Below, piece after piece: positions 1-4,974 of a DNA stretch of 5,536 bases; position 1 is the first letter of the stretch; each line of letters opens with the position of its first letter. The notes under the pieces are model-generated. The model saw only the letters and a program-made list of their open reading frames with translations, had not been told where the DNA came from and ran no database searches. The DNA lies in the NCBI GenBank assembly GCA_035502655.1, contig DATJUF010000292.1, forward strand, positions 1 to 5,536, given 5' to 3'. A program made the position numbers and the translations under genes. The DNA comes from DATJUF01 sp035502655 (lineage in GTDB: Bacteria; Desulfobacterota; Binatia; Binatales; Binataceae).

Positions 1-10
1 TAATGCAGAA

Positions 11-98
11 TCGGCTAGGGGCGTGCGGCCTGCACTGAGACCTCCTTTGGCGAGGACCCTTGGAACCTGATCCGGACAATGCCGGCGGAGGGAAGCCA
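11..98 (+). promoter_or_regulatory. TPP (THI-box) riboswitch aptamer
   Basis: The RNA from this stretch would bind thiamine pyrophosphate and control the thiSGE operon. The consensus elements appear in order. P1 is GGCT (13-16) with AGCC (94-97). P2 is AGGG (17-20) with CCCT (57-60). P3 is GTGC (23-26) with GCAC (32-35), followed by the conserved CTGAGA (35-40) that contacts the pyrimidine ring. A small optional hairpin is CCTC (41-44) with GAGG (52-55). The second arm is ACCTGATCCGG...CCGGCGGAGGGAAG (65-95), with P5 formed by CCGG 72-75 and 82-85 and P4 by CCT 66-68 with AGG 89-91. The motif match and the thiamine genes directly downstream agree. The promoter lies upstream of the window. The expression platform after 98 has no U-tract terminator, so translational control is the better guess. 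Confidence 0.95.
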
Positions 99-177
99 GG
101 CGCGAAAAGTTAATTAAATTGCCTGTCTGGTGTGGCGCGCAGGCCGAATCGAGCCGAAATAGATGGCCGGCGGCGCG
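97..177 (+). promoter_or_regulatory. Riboswitch expression platform / thiS leader (putative)
   Basis: The stretch between aptamer and thiS holds competing short pairings. GCCTG (121-125) can pair with CAGGC at 97-101, which overlaps the last base of P1, or with CAGGC at 140-144. CGCGC (136-140) can pair with GCGCG at 100-104, or with GCGCG at 173-177, directly before the second thiS ATG; GGCC 142-145 with GGCC 165-168 could add to that second pairing. The 105-120 segment is AT-rich and probably the loop. No U-run suited to an intrinsic terminator is present. The pairings are visible; their use as an on/off switch for thiS translation is inference. Confidence 0.35.
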
Positions 178-396
178 ATGGCAAATTCGACCGACTTCAC
201 AATTCAGCTCAACGGGGAGCCGTACGCGATCAGCGGTGATACGCGGGTCGGAGCCTTGGTCGAGCAGCTCAAGCTCAAGCGTGGCCGCGTGGCGGTTGAA
301 ATCAATCATATGGTGGTGCCGAAGGCGGCGTGGGACAGGGTAGAAATCCGTCCAGGTGATAAGGTCGAAATCGTGAATTTCGTCGGCGGTGGCTGA
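163..396 (+). CDS. thiS: Sulfur carrier protein ThiS
   Basis: ThiS is a small cytosolic ubiquitin-fold protein. Its C-terminal glycine is adenylated by a ThiF/MoeB-type enzyme and turned into a thiocarboxylate that gives sulfur to thiazole synthase ThiG. The product is 77 aa from this ATG, or 72 aa from the ATG at 178; family members are usually about 65-75 aa. Visible marks are the early IQLNGEP strand, the VAVEINHMVVPKAAWDRV segment, the PGDKVEIV strand and the C-terminal VNFVGGG tail that carries the reactive end. It sits 38 nt before thiG, behind a TPP riboswitch. Neither start has a clear Shine-Dalgarno; the one at 178 leaves less non-conserved N-terminus and may be real. No thiF is in the window, so the activating enzyme must be encoded elsewhere. 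Identity is firm from tail plus context. Confidence 0.93.
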   Translation: MAGGAMANSTDFTIQLNGEPYAISGDTRVGALVEQLKLKRGRVAVEINHMVVPKAAWDRVEIRPGDKVEIVNFVGGG

Positions 397-423
397 GATC
401 GAGGCAGCGAGCCGCGCGGCGGC

Positions 424-429
424 AGAGGA
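424..429 (+). promoter_or_regulatory. Ribosome binding site of thiG
   Basis: AGAGGA ends 5 nt before the ATG at 435. This supports that start over downstream alternatives. It is the clearest Shine-Dalgarno in the thiamine operon; thiS and thiE have none this good. Confidence 0.6.
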
Positions 430-434
430 CGCGG

Positions 435-1232
435 ATGCAAAACGGGAAAGCAAGACAAACAGCGGACCAGTTTGAGTTGGCTGGGCAGCGTTTCGGCTCG
501 CGGCTGATCGTCGGCACAGGCAAATACAAGGATTTTGAGGAAACCAAGGCAGCGATCGAGGCGAGCGGGGCCGAAATCGTCACGGTCGCAGTGCGGCGTG
601 TAAATATCACCGAGGCGGGGAAGCCGAATCTGCTCGACTATATCGATCCCAAAGTCTATCAGATCCTGCCGAACACGGCAGGATGCTACACGGTCGAGGA
701 CGCCGTGCGGACCTGCCGGTTAGCGCGCGAGGCGGGCGTTGGCGATTTGGTCAAACTGGAAGTGATTGGCGACGAGCGCACGCTGTTTCCCGATGTGCCG
801 GCCACGCTTGAAGCGGCGCGGATTCTGGTCAAGGAAGGCTTTCGCGTGCTGCCGTATATCACTGACGACCCGGTTACATGCCTCAAGCTGGCCGAGATGG
901 GCTGCGCGGCGGTGATGCCGCTGGCGGCGCCAATCGGGTCAGGATTGGGGATCCGTAATCCTTACAATCTGAGAATTATCCTGGAGCAGGCAAAAGTGCC
1001 GGTGATCGTCGATGCGGGCGTGGGCACGGCGTCGGACGCGGCGGAGGCGATGGAAATGGGCTGCGACGGACTGCTGGTCAACTCGGCGATTGCAGGCGCG
1101 AAGGATCCAATCGCGATGGCGCGGGCAATGAAGCTAGCAATCGAAGCGGGACGGCTCGCATACCTGGCGGGGCGAATCCAGCGGAAGCTATACGCGACCG
1201 CGTCGAGTCCCTTGAGCGGCTTAATCGAGTAG
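435..1232 (+). CDS. thiG: Thiazole synthase ThiG
   Basis: ThiG condenses 1-deoxy-D-xylulose 5-phosphate, dehydroglycine and sulfur from ThiS thiocarboxylate into the thiazole phosphate moiety of thiamine, in the cytosol. The 265-aa product fits the family size of about 250-270 aa and a (beta/alpha)8 barrel. Family motifs in order are LIVGTGKYKDF (residues 24-34), EIVTVAVRRVNI (48-58), LPNTAGC (78-84), DLVKLEVIGD (104-113) with Lys107 as the predicted Schiff-base lysine, VLPYITDDP, the PLAAPIGSGLGI loop, and the phosphate-binding VPVIVDAGVGTASDAAEAMEMG near the C-terminal end of the barrel. It lies 38 nt after thiS and 22 nt before thiE, so the three are very likely co-transcribed under the TPP riboswitch. 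Its dehydroglycine supplier, ThiO or ThiH, is not in the window. Nothing is truncated or missing. Confidence 0.98.
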   Translation: MQNGKARQTADQFELAGQRFGSRLIVGTGKYKDFEETKAAIEASGAEIVTVAVRRVNITEAGKPNLLDYIDPKVYQILPNTAGCYTVEDAVRTCRLAREAGVGDLVKLEVIGDERTLFPDVPATLEAARILVKEGFRVLPYITDDPVTCLKLAEMGCAAVMPLAAPIGSGLGIRNPYNLRIILEQAKVPVIVDAGVGTASDAAEAMEMGCDGLLVNSAIAGAKDPIAMARAMKLAIEAGRLAYLAGRIQRKLYATASSPLSGLIE

Positions 1233-1254
1233 GCGGGAATCCCCAAGCAAAGCC

Positions 1255-1938
1255 TTGGACCAGCGGAGCGTCAACTTCTCGCTTTACTTGATCAGCGATC
1301 GCAAACTGGCGGCGGCTCATGGCGGCTTGCTGGCGGTAATCGAAGCAGCGCTGCAAGCAGCGGGCGATGCCGCGCGCACTGAAGCCATAGCCGTCCAATT
1401 ACGTGAAAAAGATTTGGGCGGGCGTGAACTCTATGAACTCGCCATCGCCCTACTCCCAATCTGCCACCGTCATGCAGCACCGCTGCTAATCAACGATCGC
1501 CTTGATGTCGCGATAGCGGTGGGCGCCGATGGAGTACATCTGCCCTCGGATGGCGTGCCGGCCCGCGACGCAAGACGGCTGCTCGGGCCCTCAGCGCTGA
1601 TCGGCATATCGACCCATCAGGCCGGCGAAGTTGAGGCCGCCGCGTGCGGCGGCCCCAACTTCGCCGTTTTCGGGCCGGTCTTCGACCCACTGTCGAAGCC
1701 AGCCCATGGCGTGGCAGGCGGCGCCGAGTCCCACGGCGCCGCCTGCCGCCTTGCCTCCGTGCCGGTGTATTCGCTCGGTGGGATAACGGCCGAGCGCATT
1801 CACCGGCTACGCGGGACGGGCGCCTTCGCAGAAGGCGCCCGTCCCGCGGGGGTAGCGGTAATCGGCGCAGTGATGGGAGCCGATCACCCTGGCGCGGCCA
1901 CGCGAGCGTTGCTCGAAGCACTCGCGGGCTGGCGCTGA
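1255..1938 (+). CDS. thiE: Thiamine-phosphate synthase ThiE
   Basis: ThiE joins hydroxymethylpyrimidine pyrophosphate with thiazole phosphate, giving thiamine phosphate and pyrophosphate. The start is TTG; no in-frame ATG fits between the thiG stop and the conserved LYLISDR strand, and the Shine-Dalgarno is weak. Family marks are VQLREKD (Q48, R50, K52), INDRLDVAIAVGADGVHL (N80, D81, D92), IGISTH (117-121), FGPVFDPLSK (139-148) and the phosphate-binding YSLGGI (172-177) followed by GVAVIGAVM. Two oddities: the usual Thr in the GPVFxTxSK loop is Pro145, and GGI-to-GVAV spacing is 21 residues where familiar ThiE proteins have about 14. The extra residues fall in a perfect palindrome (1810-1848). 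Length is 227 aa, slightly above the usual 200-220. The 3' half is packed with inverted repeats, listed separately. Identity is firm; full activity is not proven by sequence. Confidence 0.95.
   Translation: MDQRSVNFSLYLISDRKLAAAHGGLLAVIEAALQAAGDAARTEAIAVQLREKDLGGRELYELAIALLPICHRHAAPLLINDRLDVAIAVGADGVHLPSDGVPARDARRLLGPSALIGISTHQAGEVEAAACGGPNFAVFGPVFDPLSKPAHGVAGGAESHGAACRLASVPVYSLGGITAERIHRLRGTGAFAEGARPAGVAVIGAVMGADHPGAATRALLEALAGWR
1623..1666. repeat. Quasi-palindrome 1 inside thiE (20 of 21 pairs)
   Basis: The arm 1623-1643 pairs with 1646-1666 at 20 of 21 positions, with only A1634/C1655 mismatched and 2 bases between the arms. In RNA the innermost pair would open to a 4-nt loop. It covers ThiE residues about 123-137 (AGEVEAAACGGPNFA), a stretch that shows no length gain against the family. 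A chance origin is unlikely at this stem length. It could be a quasi-palindrome sharpened by template switching, or a structural RNA element. Confidence 0.85.
1680..1698. repeat. Short inverted repeat 2 inside thiE
   Basis: CTTCGAC (1680-1686) and GTCGAAG (1692-1698) form a perfect 7-bp stem with the 5-nt loop CCACT. On its own this is near chance level for GC-rich DNA. It is listed because it sits in line between two much longer inverted repeats. It covers the codons around FDPLSK. Confidence 0.5.
1711..1749. repeat. Inverted repeat 3 inside thiE (14 bp perfect plus 2)
   Basis: The arms 1713-1726 and 1734-1747 are perfectly complementary over 14 bp around the 7-nt loop AGTCCCA. A T-G wobble (1712/1748) and a G-C pair (1711/1749) extend it. 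The unit spans exactly 13 codons (ThiE residues 153-165), in the less conserved helix between the SK loop and the GGI strand. Length against other ThiE proteins is normal here, so this is not an obvious insertion. Confidence 0.8.
1761..1807. repeat. Inverted repeat 4 inside thiE (interrupted, about 16 of 18 pairs)
   Basis: GCCGGTG (1761-1767) pairs with CACCGGC (1801-1807). After one mismatch two more pairs follow, and after a second mismatch CGCTCGG (1772-1778) pairs with CCGAGCG (1790-1796). A T-G wobble closes a 9-nt loop at 1780-1788. It covers the codons for the conserved VPVYSLGGITAERIH stretch, so both protein and pairing are kept in the same bases. Confidence 0.75.
1810..1848. repeat. 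Perfect 39-nt palindrome inside thiE (18-bp stem, 3-nt loop)
   Basis: Arm 1810-1827 is exactly complementary to 1831-1848, 18 of 18 bp, with GCA as the loop. It is 39 nt long, exactly 13 codons in phase (ThiE residues 186-198, RGTGAFAEGARPA). The opposite strand would read nearly the same peptide. It falls where ThiE is about seven residues longer than usual, between the GGI motif and GVAV. That fits an in-frame insertion or expansion of a palindromic element that left the frame open. Whether copies exist elsewhere in the genome cannot be told from this window. Confidence 0.9.
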
Positions 1939-2049
1939 GGATGGCAGTGCTAATGCAGCTCCGCGCTCCGCAACAGCGTAACGGCCAAATCGAAAATTGC
2001 GTCGAGAATTAAACGCCGACGTGCGTTGCGGTGACGCCAGCACTAGCCG
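1939..2049. other. Convergent intergenic region between thiE and the methyltransferase gene
   Basis: These 111 nt separate two genes that end toward each other. Only small inverted repeats are seen, such as GCGT (2022-2025) with ACGC (2033-2036) and CTAG (2043-2046) with CTAG (2050-2053), the latter overlapping the methyltransferase stop. There is no GC stem followed by a T-run in either direction, so I cannot assign an intrinsic terminator. Confidence 0.4.
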
Positions 2050-2835
2050 CTAGGTCCGCACTAGGACGGCGAACCATCGCCCCCAGCATTCGTCGAGGGT
2101 TGTGGTGAACGACAGATCGGGATACGCGGCTATCATACGAAACATGCCGGAGGCGGTTGCCGTCAATGCCATAACCGGCGGCGTGGTGTAGCGGACTGGA
2201 ATCAGGTCGCGGGTCAGAACCTTAGTGTGGTCGGGAAAGCGTATCGTGCATTCGAGCTCGTAAATCGAATGCAAGGCGCTGTGCCAAGTGACTGGACGAT
2301 GAAGCTCGCGAACACCCACGCGCACCCGGCCAACCCTGACCTGCCGCCTGCGCCAGACGCTCCGGCGCGTGACAAGCTTGATGCCGTCGTGACGGTCGAT
2401 ATCGATACAGTAAAGCCCGCCTTTTTTGAGCAGCCGGCCGACTGATTGCAGGTGGGAGATTATCGCCGAGTTATCGGCCATTACGGGAAACGTTTCGGAC
2501 ATCATGAAGGCAGCGTCGAAAGGAGGCTCGGGCAAAGTGAAGCGCTCGAAGTTGCGGCGATAGAAGCGCAGGTTCGGCTGCGAACGGTTCTCATAGAGGC
2601 CTGCCGCGAGCATGACCGGCGAGCGATCGATCCCTACGGCCACGAGGCCCTCGCGGGCGAAAAGCTGGCCGTGTGGCGAATTTCCGCACGCTATGTCGAG
2701 CACGCGGCGGACCGGTGCTTTACGATGGCGTTTCCAGATTGCGCGCATGAAGGCGGCTTCGGCCTCGATCTCACCGGGCCTCTCCATGTGTACGCGGCGG
2801 AAGATAGCTGGAAATTCGTAGATGCTGCGCTCCAT
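2050..2835 (-). CDS. Class I SAM-dependent methyltransferase, substrate unknown
   Basis: The 261-aa product has the class I Rossmann-like methyltransferase fold signature. Motif I is VLDIACGNSPHG (residues 45-56), the acidic residue at the end of strand 2 is Asp70 in GIDRSP, strand 4 is FDAAFMMSE (106-114), and the post-loop segment is GRLLKKGGLYCIDID (133-147). The N-terminus IYEFPAIFRRVHMERPGEIEAE resembles the cap helices in many soluble small-molecule methyltransferases. I see no signal peptide or membrane span. The frame stays open upstream to 3129, but that part is low-complexity, lacks homology and overlaps the divergent CoA-transferase; the ATG at 2835 gives the natural start, though without a good Shine-Dalgarno. 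It faces thiE and is divergent from the CoA-transferase, so neither neighbour proves its role. The acceptor could be a small molecule, lipid or protein. Confidence 0.85.
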   Translation of the reverse strand: MERSIYEFPAIFRRVHMERPGEIEAEAAFMRAIWKRHRKAPVRRVLDIACGNSPHGQLFAREGLVAVGIDRSPVMLAAGLYENRSQPNLRFYRRNFERFTLPEPPFDAAFMMSETFPVMADNSAIISHLQSVGRLLKKGGLYCIDIDRHDGIKLVTRRSVWRRRQVRVGRVRVGVRELHRPVTWHSALHSIYELECTIRFPDHTKVLTRDLIPVRYTTPPVMALTATASGMFRMIAAYPDLSFTTTLDECWGRWFAVLVRT

Positions 2836-2882
2836 CGCGGATGAGCTTAGCTGCCGGTTAGCTCCGCATGAAGAAAATATGC

Positions 2883-2912
2883 TTGAAGAATCGCTGCGGC
2901 AGGCGTGATAAT
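2883..2912 (+). promoter_or_regulatory. Putative sigma70-type promoter for the first CoA-transferase gene
   Basis: TTGAAG (2883-2888) and GATAAT (2907-2912) are separated by 18 nt, matching 4 of 6 and 5 of 6 consensus bases. A transcript start near 2919-2920 would leave a leader of about 40 nt before the ATG at 2960. The same AT-rich core reads TATTAT on the other strand (2908-2913), so it might also serve the divergent methyltransferase gene. Small inverted repeats follow: GCGT 2903-2906 with ACGC 2913-2916, and GCCGT 2920-2924 with ACGGC 2932-2936. These could be operator half-sites. Prediction by eye only. Confidence 0.4.
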
Positions 2913-2945
2913 ACGCGCCGCCGTTACTACGACGGCCAGACCTTT

Positions 2946-2953
2946 GGGAGAAG
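2946..2953 (+). promoter_or_regulatory. Ribosome binding site of the first CoA-transferase gene
   Basis: GGGAGAAG lies 6 nt before the ATG at 2960, with its GGGAG core 9 nt away. It supports this start, which is also where the conserved PLAGIKIVEIAQ strand begins. Confidence 0.6.
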
Positions 2954-2959
2954 TCGCGC

Positions 2960-4171
2960 ATGGGTAAGCCCCTGGCAGGAATCAAAATCGTTGAGATCGC
3001 GCAGGAAATCCAAGGGCCTTTTGCAGGCCTTTTTCTTTCGGACCTCGGCGCCGAGGTGACTAAGGTCGAGAATCGCGAGACCGGCGATTTGAGCCGATGG
3101 CTACTCGCGGGCCTAATCGGCGGCCCCAACGTGAAACACGCAGATTTATCCCATTACTACATCGCGATGAACCGCGGAAAGCGCAGTATCACGGTCGATT
3201 TGAAGAAGGCGGACGGGATCGAAATCATTCGGCGGCTGGCGAAGCACAGTGACGTCGTGCTGACGAATTACCGGCCCGGTGTACTGGAGCGCCTGGGACT
3301 CGGCTATGACGATCTGGCGAAGATCAACCCCCGAATCATTTTCGCGCAAGGCAGTTCGTGGGGTCCGAAAGGGCCATGGGCGCGCCGTCCAAGCCGTGAC
3401 ACGCTCGCGCAGGCGGCAAGCGGACTAATGTCAAAGACGGGGATGCCGTCCGATCCGCCGCTCGCGGCAGGTGCGGCGATCGCCGATCAGGCGGGCGCGC
3501 TGACACTGGCAAGCGGCGTACTGGCGGCGCTATTCGAGCGCGAGCGCACCGGCCACGGTCAGCGGGTTGACGCTTCGATCTACGGAACGATGATCGCGGC
3601 GCAGGGCTTCGAGCTGAATTACGCCTCGATGACCGGCGAGGAACCGCAGCGGGCTGGCCGGGGCCATCCGTTCCTGCATGGCGTATGGGGCGCATTCCGC
3701 ACCAGCGACGGTTATCTGTGCATCGCGGGGGTCGATGACAAGCGCTGGCCGGACTTCTGCAAAATCATGGGAATTGAGCATTTGCAGAATGATCCCGAGT
3801 GCGGCGACAATGCCACGCGCAACTTCCACGGCAACAAGATTGAAGCGGTGCTCGATGGCTTATTCGCCAAAAAGACGACACACGAATGGCTCGAACTGCT
3901 GACCGCGGCCGATATTCTAGTGACGGAAGTCGCGAACCATCAGCAGGTGCTGCACAGCGAGCAAGCGCGCGAAAATGGCTATCTGCTTGAACTCGACCAT
4001 CCGGTAGTAGGCAAGATGACCGTGACCGGGCGTCCGGTGACCCTGGGTGGAAAGGTCGAGACCGACACGGGTGAAGTGGCGGAGCATGGGCAGCATGCGG
4101 AGGAAATACTGCTGGAGCTTGGCTATAGCTGGGAGGAGATTGCTGCGCTGCGCGACGGCGGTGCGATCTGA
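2960..4171 (+). CDS. Family III CoA-transferase (CaiB/BaiF)
   Basis: The 403-aa product is a complete family III CoA-transferase, the fold shared by formyl-CoA transferase, CaiB and BaiF. These cytosolic enzymes move CoA between carboxylic acids through an aspartyl-CoA thioester. Visible marks are the N-terminal PLAGIKIVEIAQEIQGPFAG (4-23) with LSDLGAEVTKVE (26-37), the NRGKRSITVDLKK segment (71-83), the SDVVLTNYRPGVLERLGLGY run (97-116), AQAASGLMSKTG (150-161), and the catalytic-Asp site GAAIADQAGAL with Asp176 predicted as nucleophile. ALFERERTGHGQRVDASIYG (190-209) follows, and the late domain includes GYLCIAG. The C-terminus ends with the usual ILLELGYSWEEIAALR segment. It is divergent from the methyltransferase and likely transcribed alone. 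The substrate cannot be read from sequence; fatty, aromatic, bile or carnitine-type acids are all possible. Family certain, specificity unknown. Confidence 0.95.
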   Translation: MGKPLAGIKIVEIAQEIQGPFAGLFLSDLGAEVTKVENRETGDLSRWLLAGLIGGPNVKHADLSHYYIAMNRGKRSITVDLKKADGIEIIRRLAKHSDVVLTNYRPGVLERLGLGYDDLAKINPRIIFAQGSSWGPKGPWARRPSRDTLAQAASGLMSKTGMPSDPPLAAGAAIADQAGALTLASGVLAALFERERTGHGQRVDASIYGTMIAAQGFELNYASMTGEEPQRAGRGHPFLHGVWGAFRTSDGYLCIAGVDDKRWPDFCKIMGIEHLQNDPECGDNATRNFHGNKIEAVLDGLFAKKTTHEWLELLTAADILVTEVANHQQVLHSEQARENGYLLELDHPVVGKMTVTGRPVTLGGKVETDTGEVAEHGQHAEEILLELGYSWEEIAALRDGGAI

Positions 4172-4189
4172 TAGCCCTCGCTTGCCATA

Positions 4190-4222
4190 GGCCTCGCGTG
4201 CGAGGCCCTGCTCACGCGAGGC
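4190..4222 (+). terminator. Stem-loop after the CoA-transferase, two alternative folds
   Basis: Nineteen nt after the stop codon, GCCTCGCGTG (4191-4200) can pair with CACGCGAGGC (4213-4222), a perfect 10-bp stem with a 12-nt loop. The same 5' bases can instead pair locally as GGCCTCG (4190-4196) with CGAGGCC (4201-4207). No T-run follows, so this is not a classic intrinsic terminator. It may act as a 3'-end stabiliser, a Rho-assisted stop, or a barrier between the two convergent genes. Confidence 0.35.
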
Positions 4223-4340
4223 GGCGAGCGCTTTGCTTAGGCTCTGATGGATTGCCGCCGCGAAGATTGCGAGTGTCCGGCCTTAAAAATCTGAAGTGAA
4301 TCAAGGTACGCTTGTGTGACGATTAGCAAGCCGAACTGAA

Positions 4341-4742
4341 TCATATGGCAGGCCCCCCATTGCTGGACGCGGCCGTCAGGCGGCTGACGCAATTCAGCAA
4401 AGTATTGCCGGCGAACGGCTTCTTAAGAATCGTCGCGGCCCCGACGATCGTGGGCTTAGGGTCCTCGGCCATCACGACGATCGGCACGTGGGCAAGCCAT
4501 GAGCGGCTGCGGGCGCGGCGGATGAAAGCCTTGCCGTCCATTATAGGCATCTGCAGATCGAGCAGGATCAGGGCGGGAGGCGGCAGGCCGAGCCTCAGTT
4601 GGGCGAGTGCTTCACTGCCGTTGCCCGCTTGCATCACCGTATAGCCGTTAAGCTCAAGCAGGTCGGCGACCTCGATTCGCTTCTCGGCTTCGTCATCAAT
4701 GACCATAATGGTCTTGCTCTGGCGCTTCAGGTCGGCTTCCAT
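4341..4742 (-). CDS. Stand-alone receiver-domain response regulator (CheY-like)
   Basis: The 133-aa product is a single receiver domain with no output domain, so it would act by protein contact in a phosphorelay. It shows IMVIDDE with the acidic pair D16/D17, the phospho-acceptor site LILLDLQMPIMDG with Asp62, and the conserved lysine in LKKPF (Lys108). At the switch position (normally Thr or Ser, five residues after the Pro of VPIVVMAED) there is Ala92, an unusual replacement that may weaken the conformational switch. The ATG at 4742 is preceded by GGAGG (4745-4749) only 2 nt away; the in-frame stop further upstream limits longer forms. No histidine kinase is in the window. It lies convergent with the first CoA-transferase and divergent from the second, so a role in their control is not shown. 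Confidence 0.92.
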   Translation of the reverse strand: MEADLKRQSKTIMVIDDEAEKRIEVADLLELNGYTVMQAGNGSEALAQLRLGLPPPALILLDLQMPIMDGKAFIRRARSRSWLAHVPIVVMAEDPKPTIVGAATILKKPFAGNTLLNCVSRLTAASSNGGPAI

Positions 4743-4974
4743 GGCCTCCGCTTCAATGGCTCGCTGCTCCAGCTAAATTAGCAAAAACACTCACGGCGCG
4801 CGCAATTCCATCGGTAGATGTCATTAACGCAGATAATGGCATGGAATCAGCCAGTATTCGATTGCCAGGTCCAGGCGGGTTTGCCCGCGCTTGCGGACTT
4901 GACGGTAAGGATGGATTGACTAGAGTCTCGATCACTTCTAGCCGGGTCGATGCCGGCATAAGGCGGGAATAACG
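4743..4974. other. Divergent intergenic region between response regulator and second CoA-transferase
   Basis: These 232 nt separate two genes pointing away from each other and should hold both promoters. The clearest small structure is GCGGG (4875-4879) with CCCGC (4884-4888) around a 4-nt loop. I see no coding frame with family marks and no RNA gene. The stretch has lower GC near 4775-4795 and 4820-4860 than the flanking genes. Confidence 0.4.
4899..4926 (+). promoter_or_regulatory. Possible promoter of the second CoA-transferase gene
   Basis: TTGACG (4899-4904) and TAGAGT (4921-4926) are separated by 16 nt and match the sigma70 consensus at 5 of 6 and 4 of 6 bases. This would give a leader of about 40 nt before the ATG at 4975. 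The -10 is weak, so this is only a suggestion. Confidence 0.25.

Noticed and set aside
1591..1600. 10-bp palindrome TCAGCGCTGA
   Set aside because: A 10-base self-complementary site with no spacing or partner is expected now and then in GC-rich DNA.
1490..1921. Open - strand frame of 143 codons rich in Arg
   Set aside because: Antisense to thiE; the Arg/Pro-rich composition is what GC-rich shadow frames look like.
2446..2844. Open + strand frame of 132 codons
   Set aside because: It lies fully antisense to the methyltransferase, has no family motif or ribosome binding site, and the - strand frame has clear SAM-binding motifs.
2836..3129. N-terminal extension of the methyltransferase to a TTG at 3129
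   Set aside because: The added 98 residues are Ser/Arg-rich with no homology and would overlap the divergent CoA-transferase gene by 170 nt.
4916..4940. TTGACT as a -35 box for the second CoA-transferase
   Set aside because: No acceptable -10 hexamer lies 16-18 nt downstream (TAGCCG at the best spacing).
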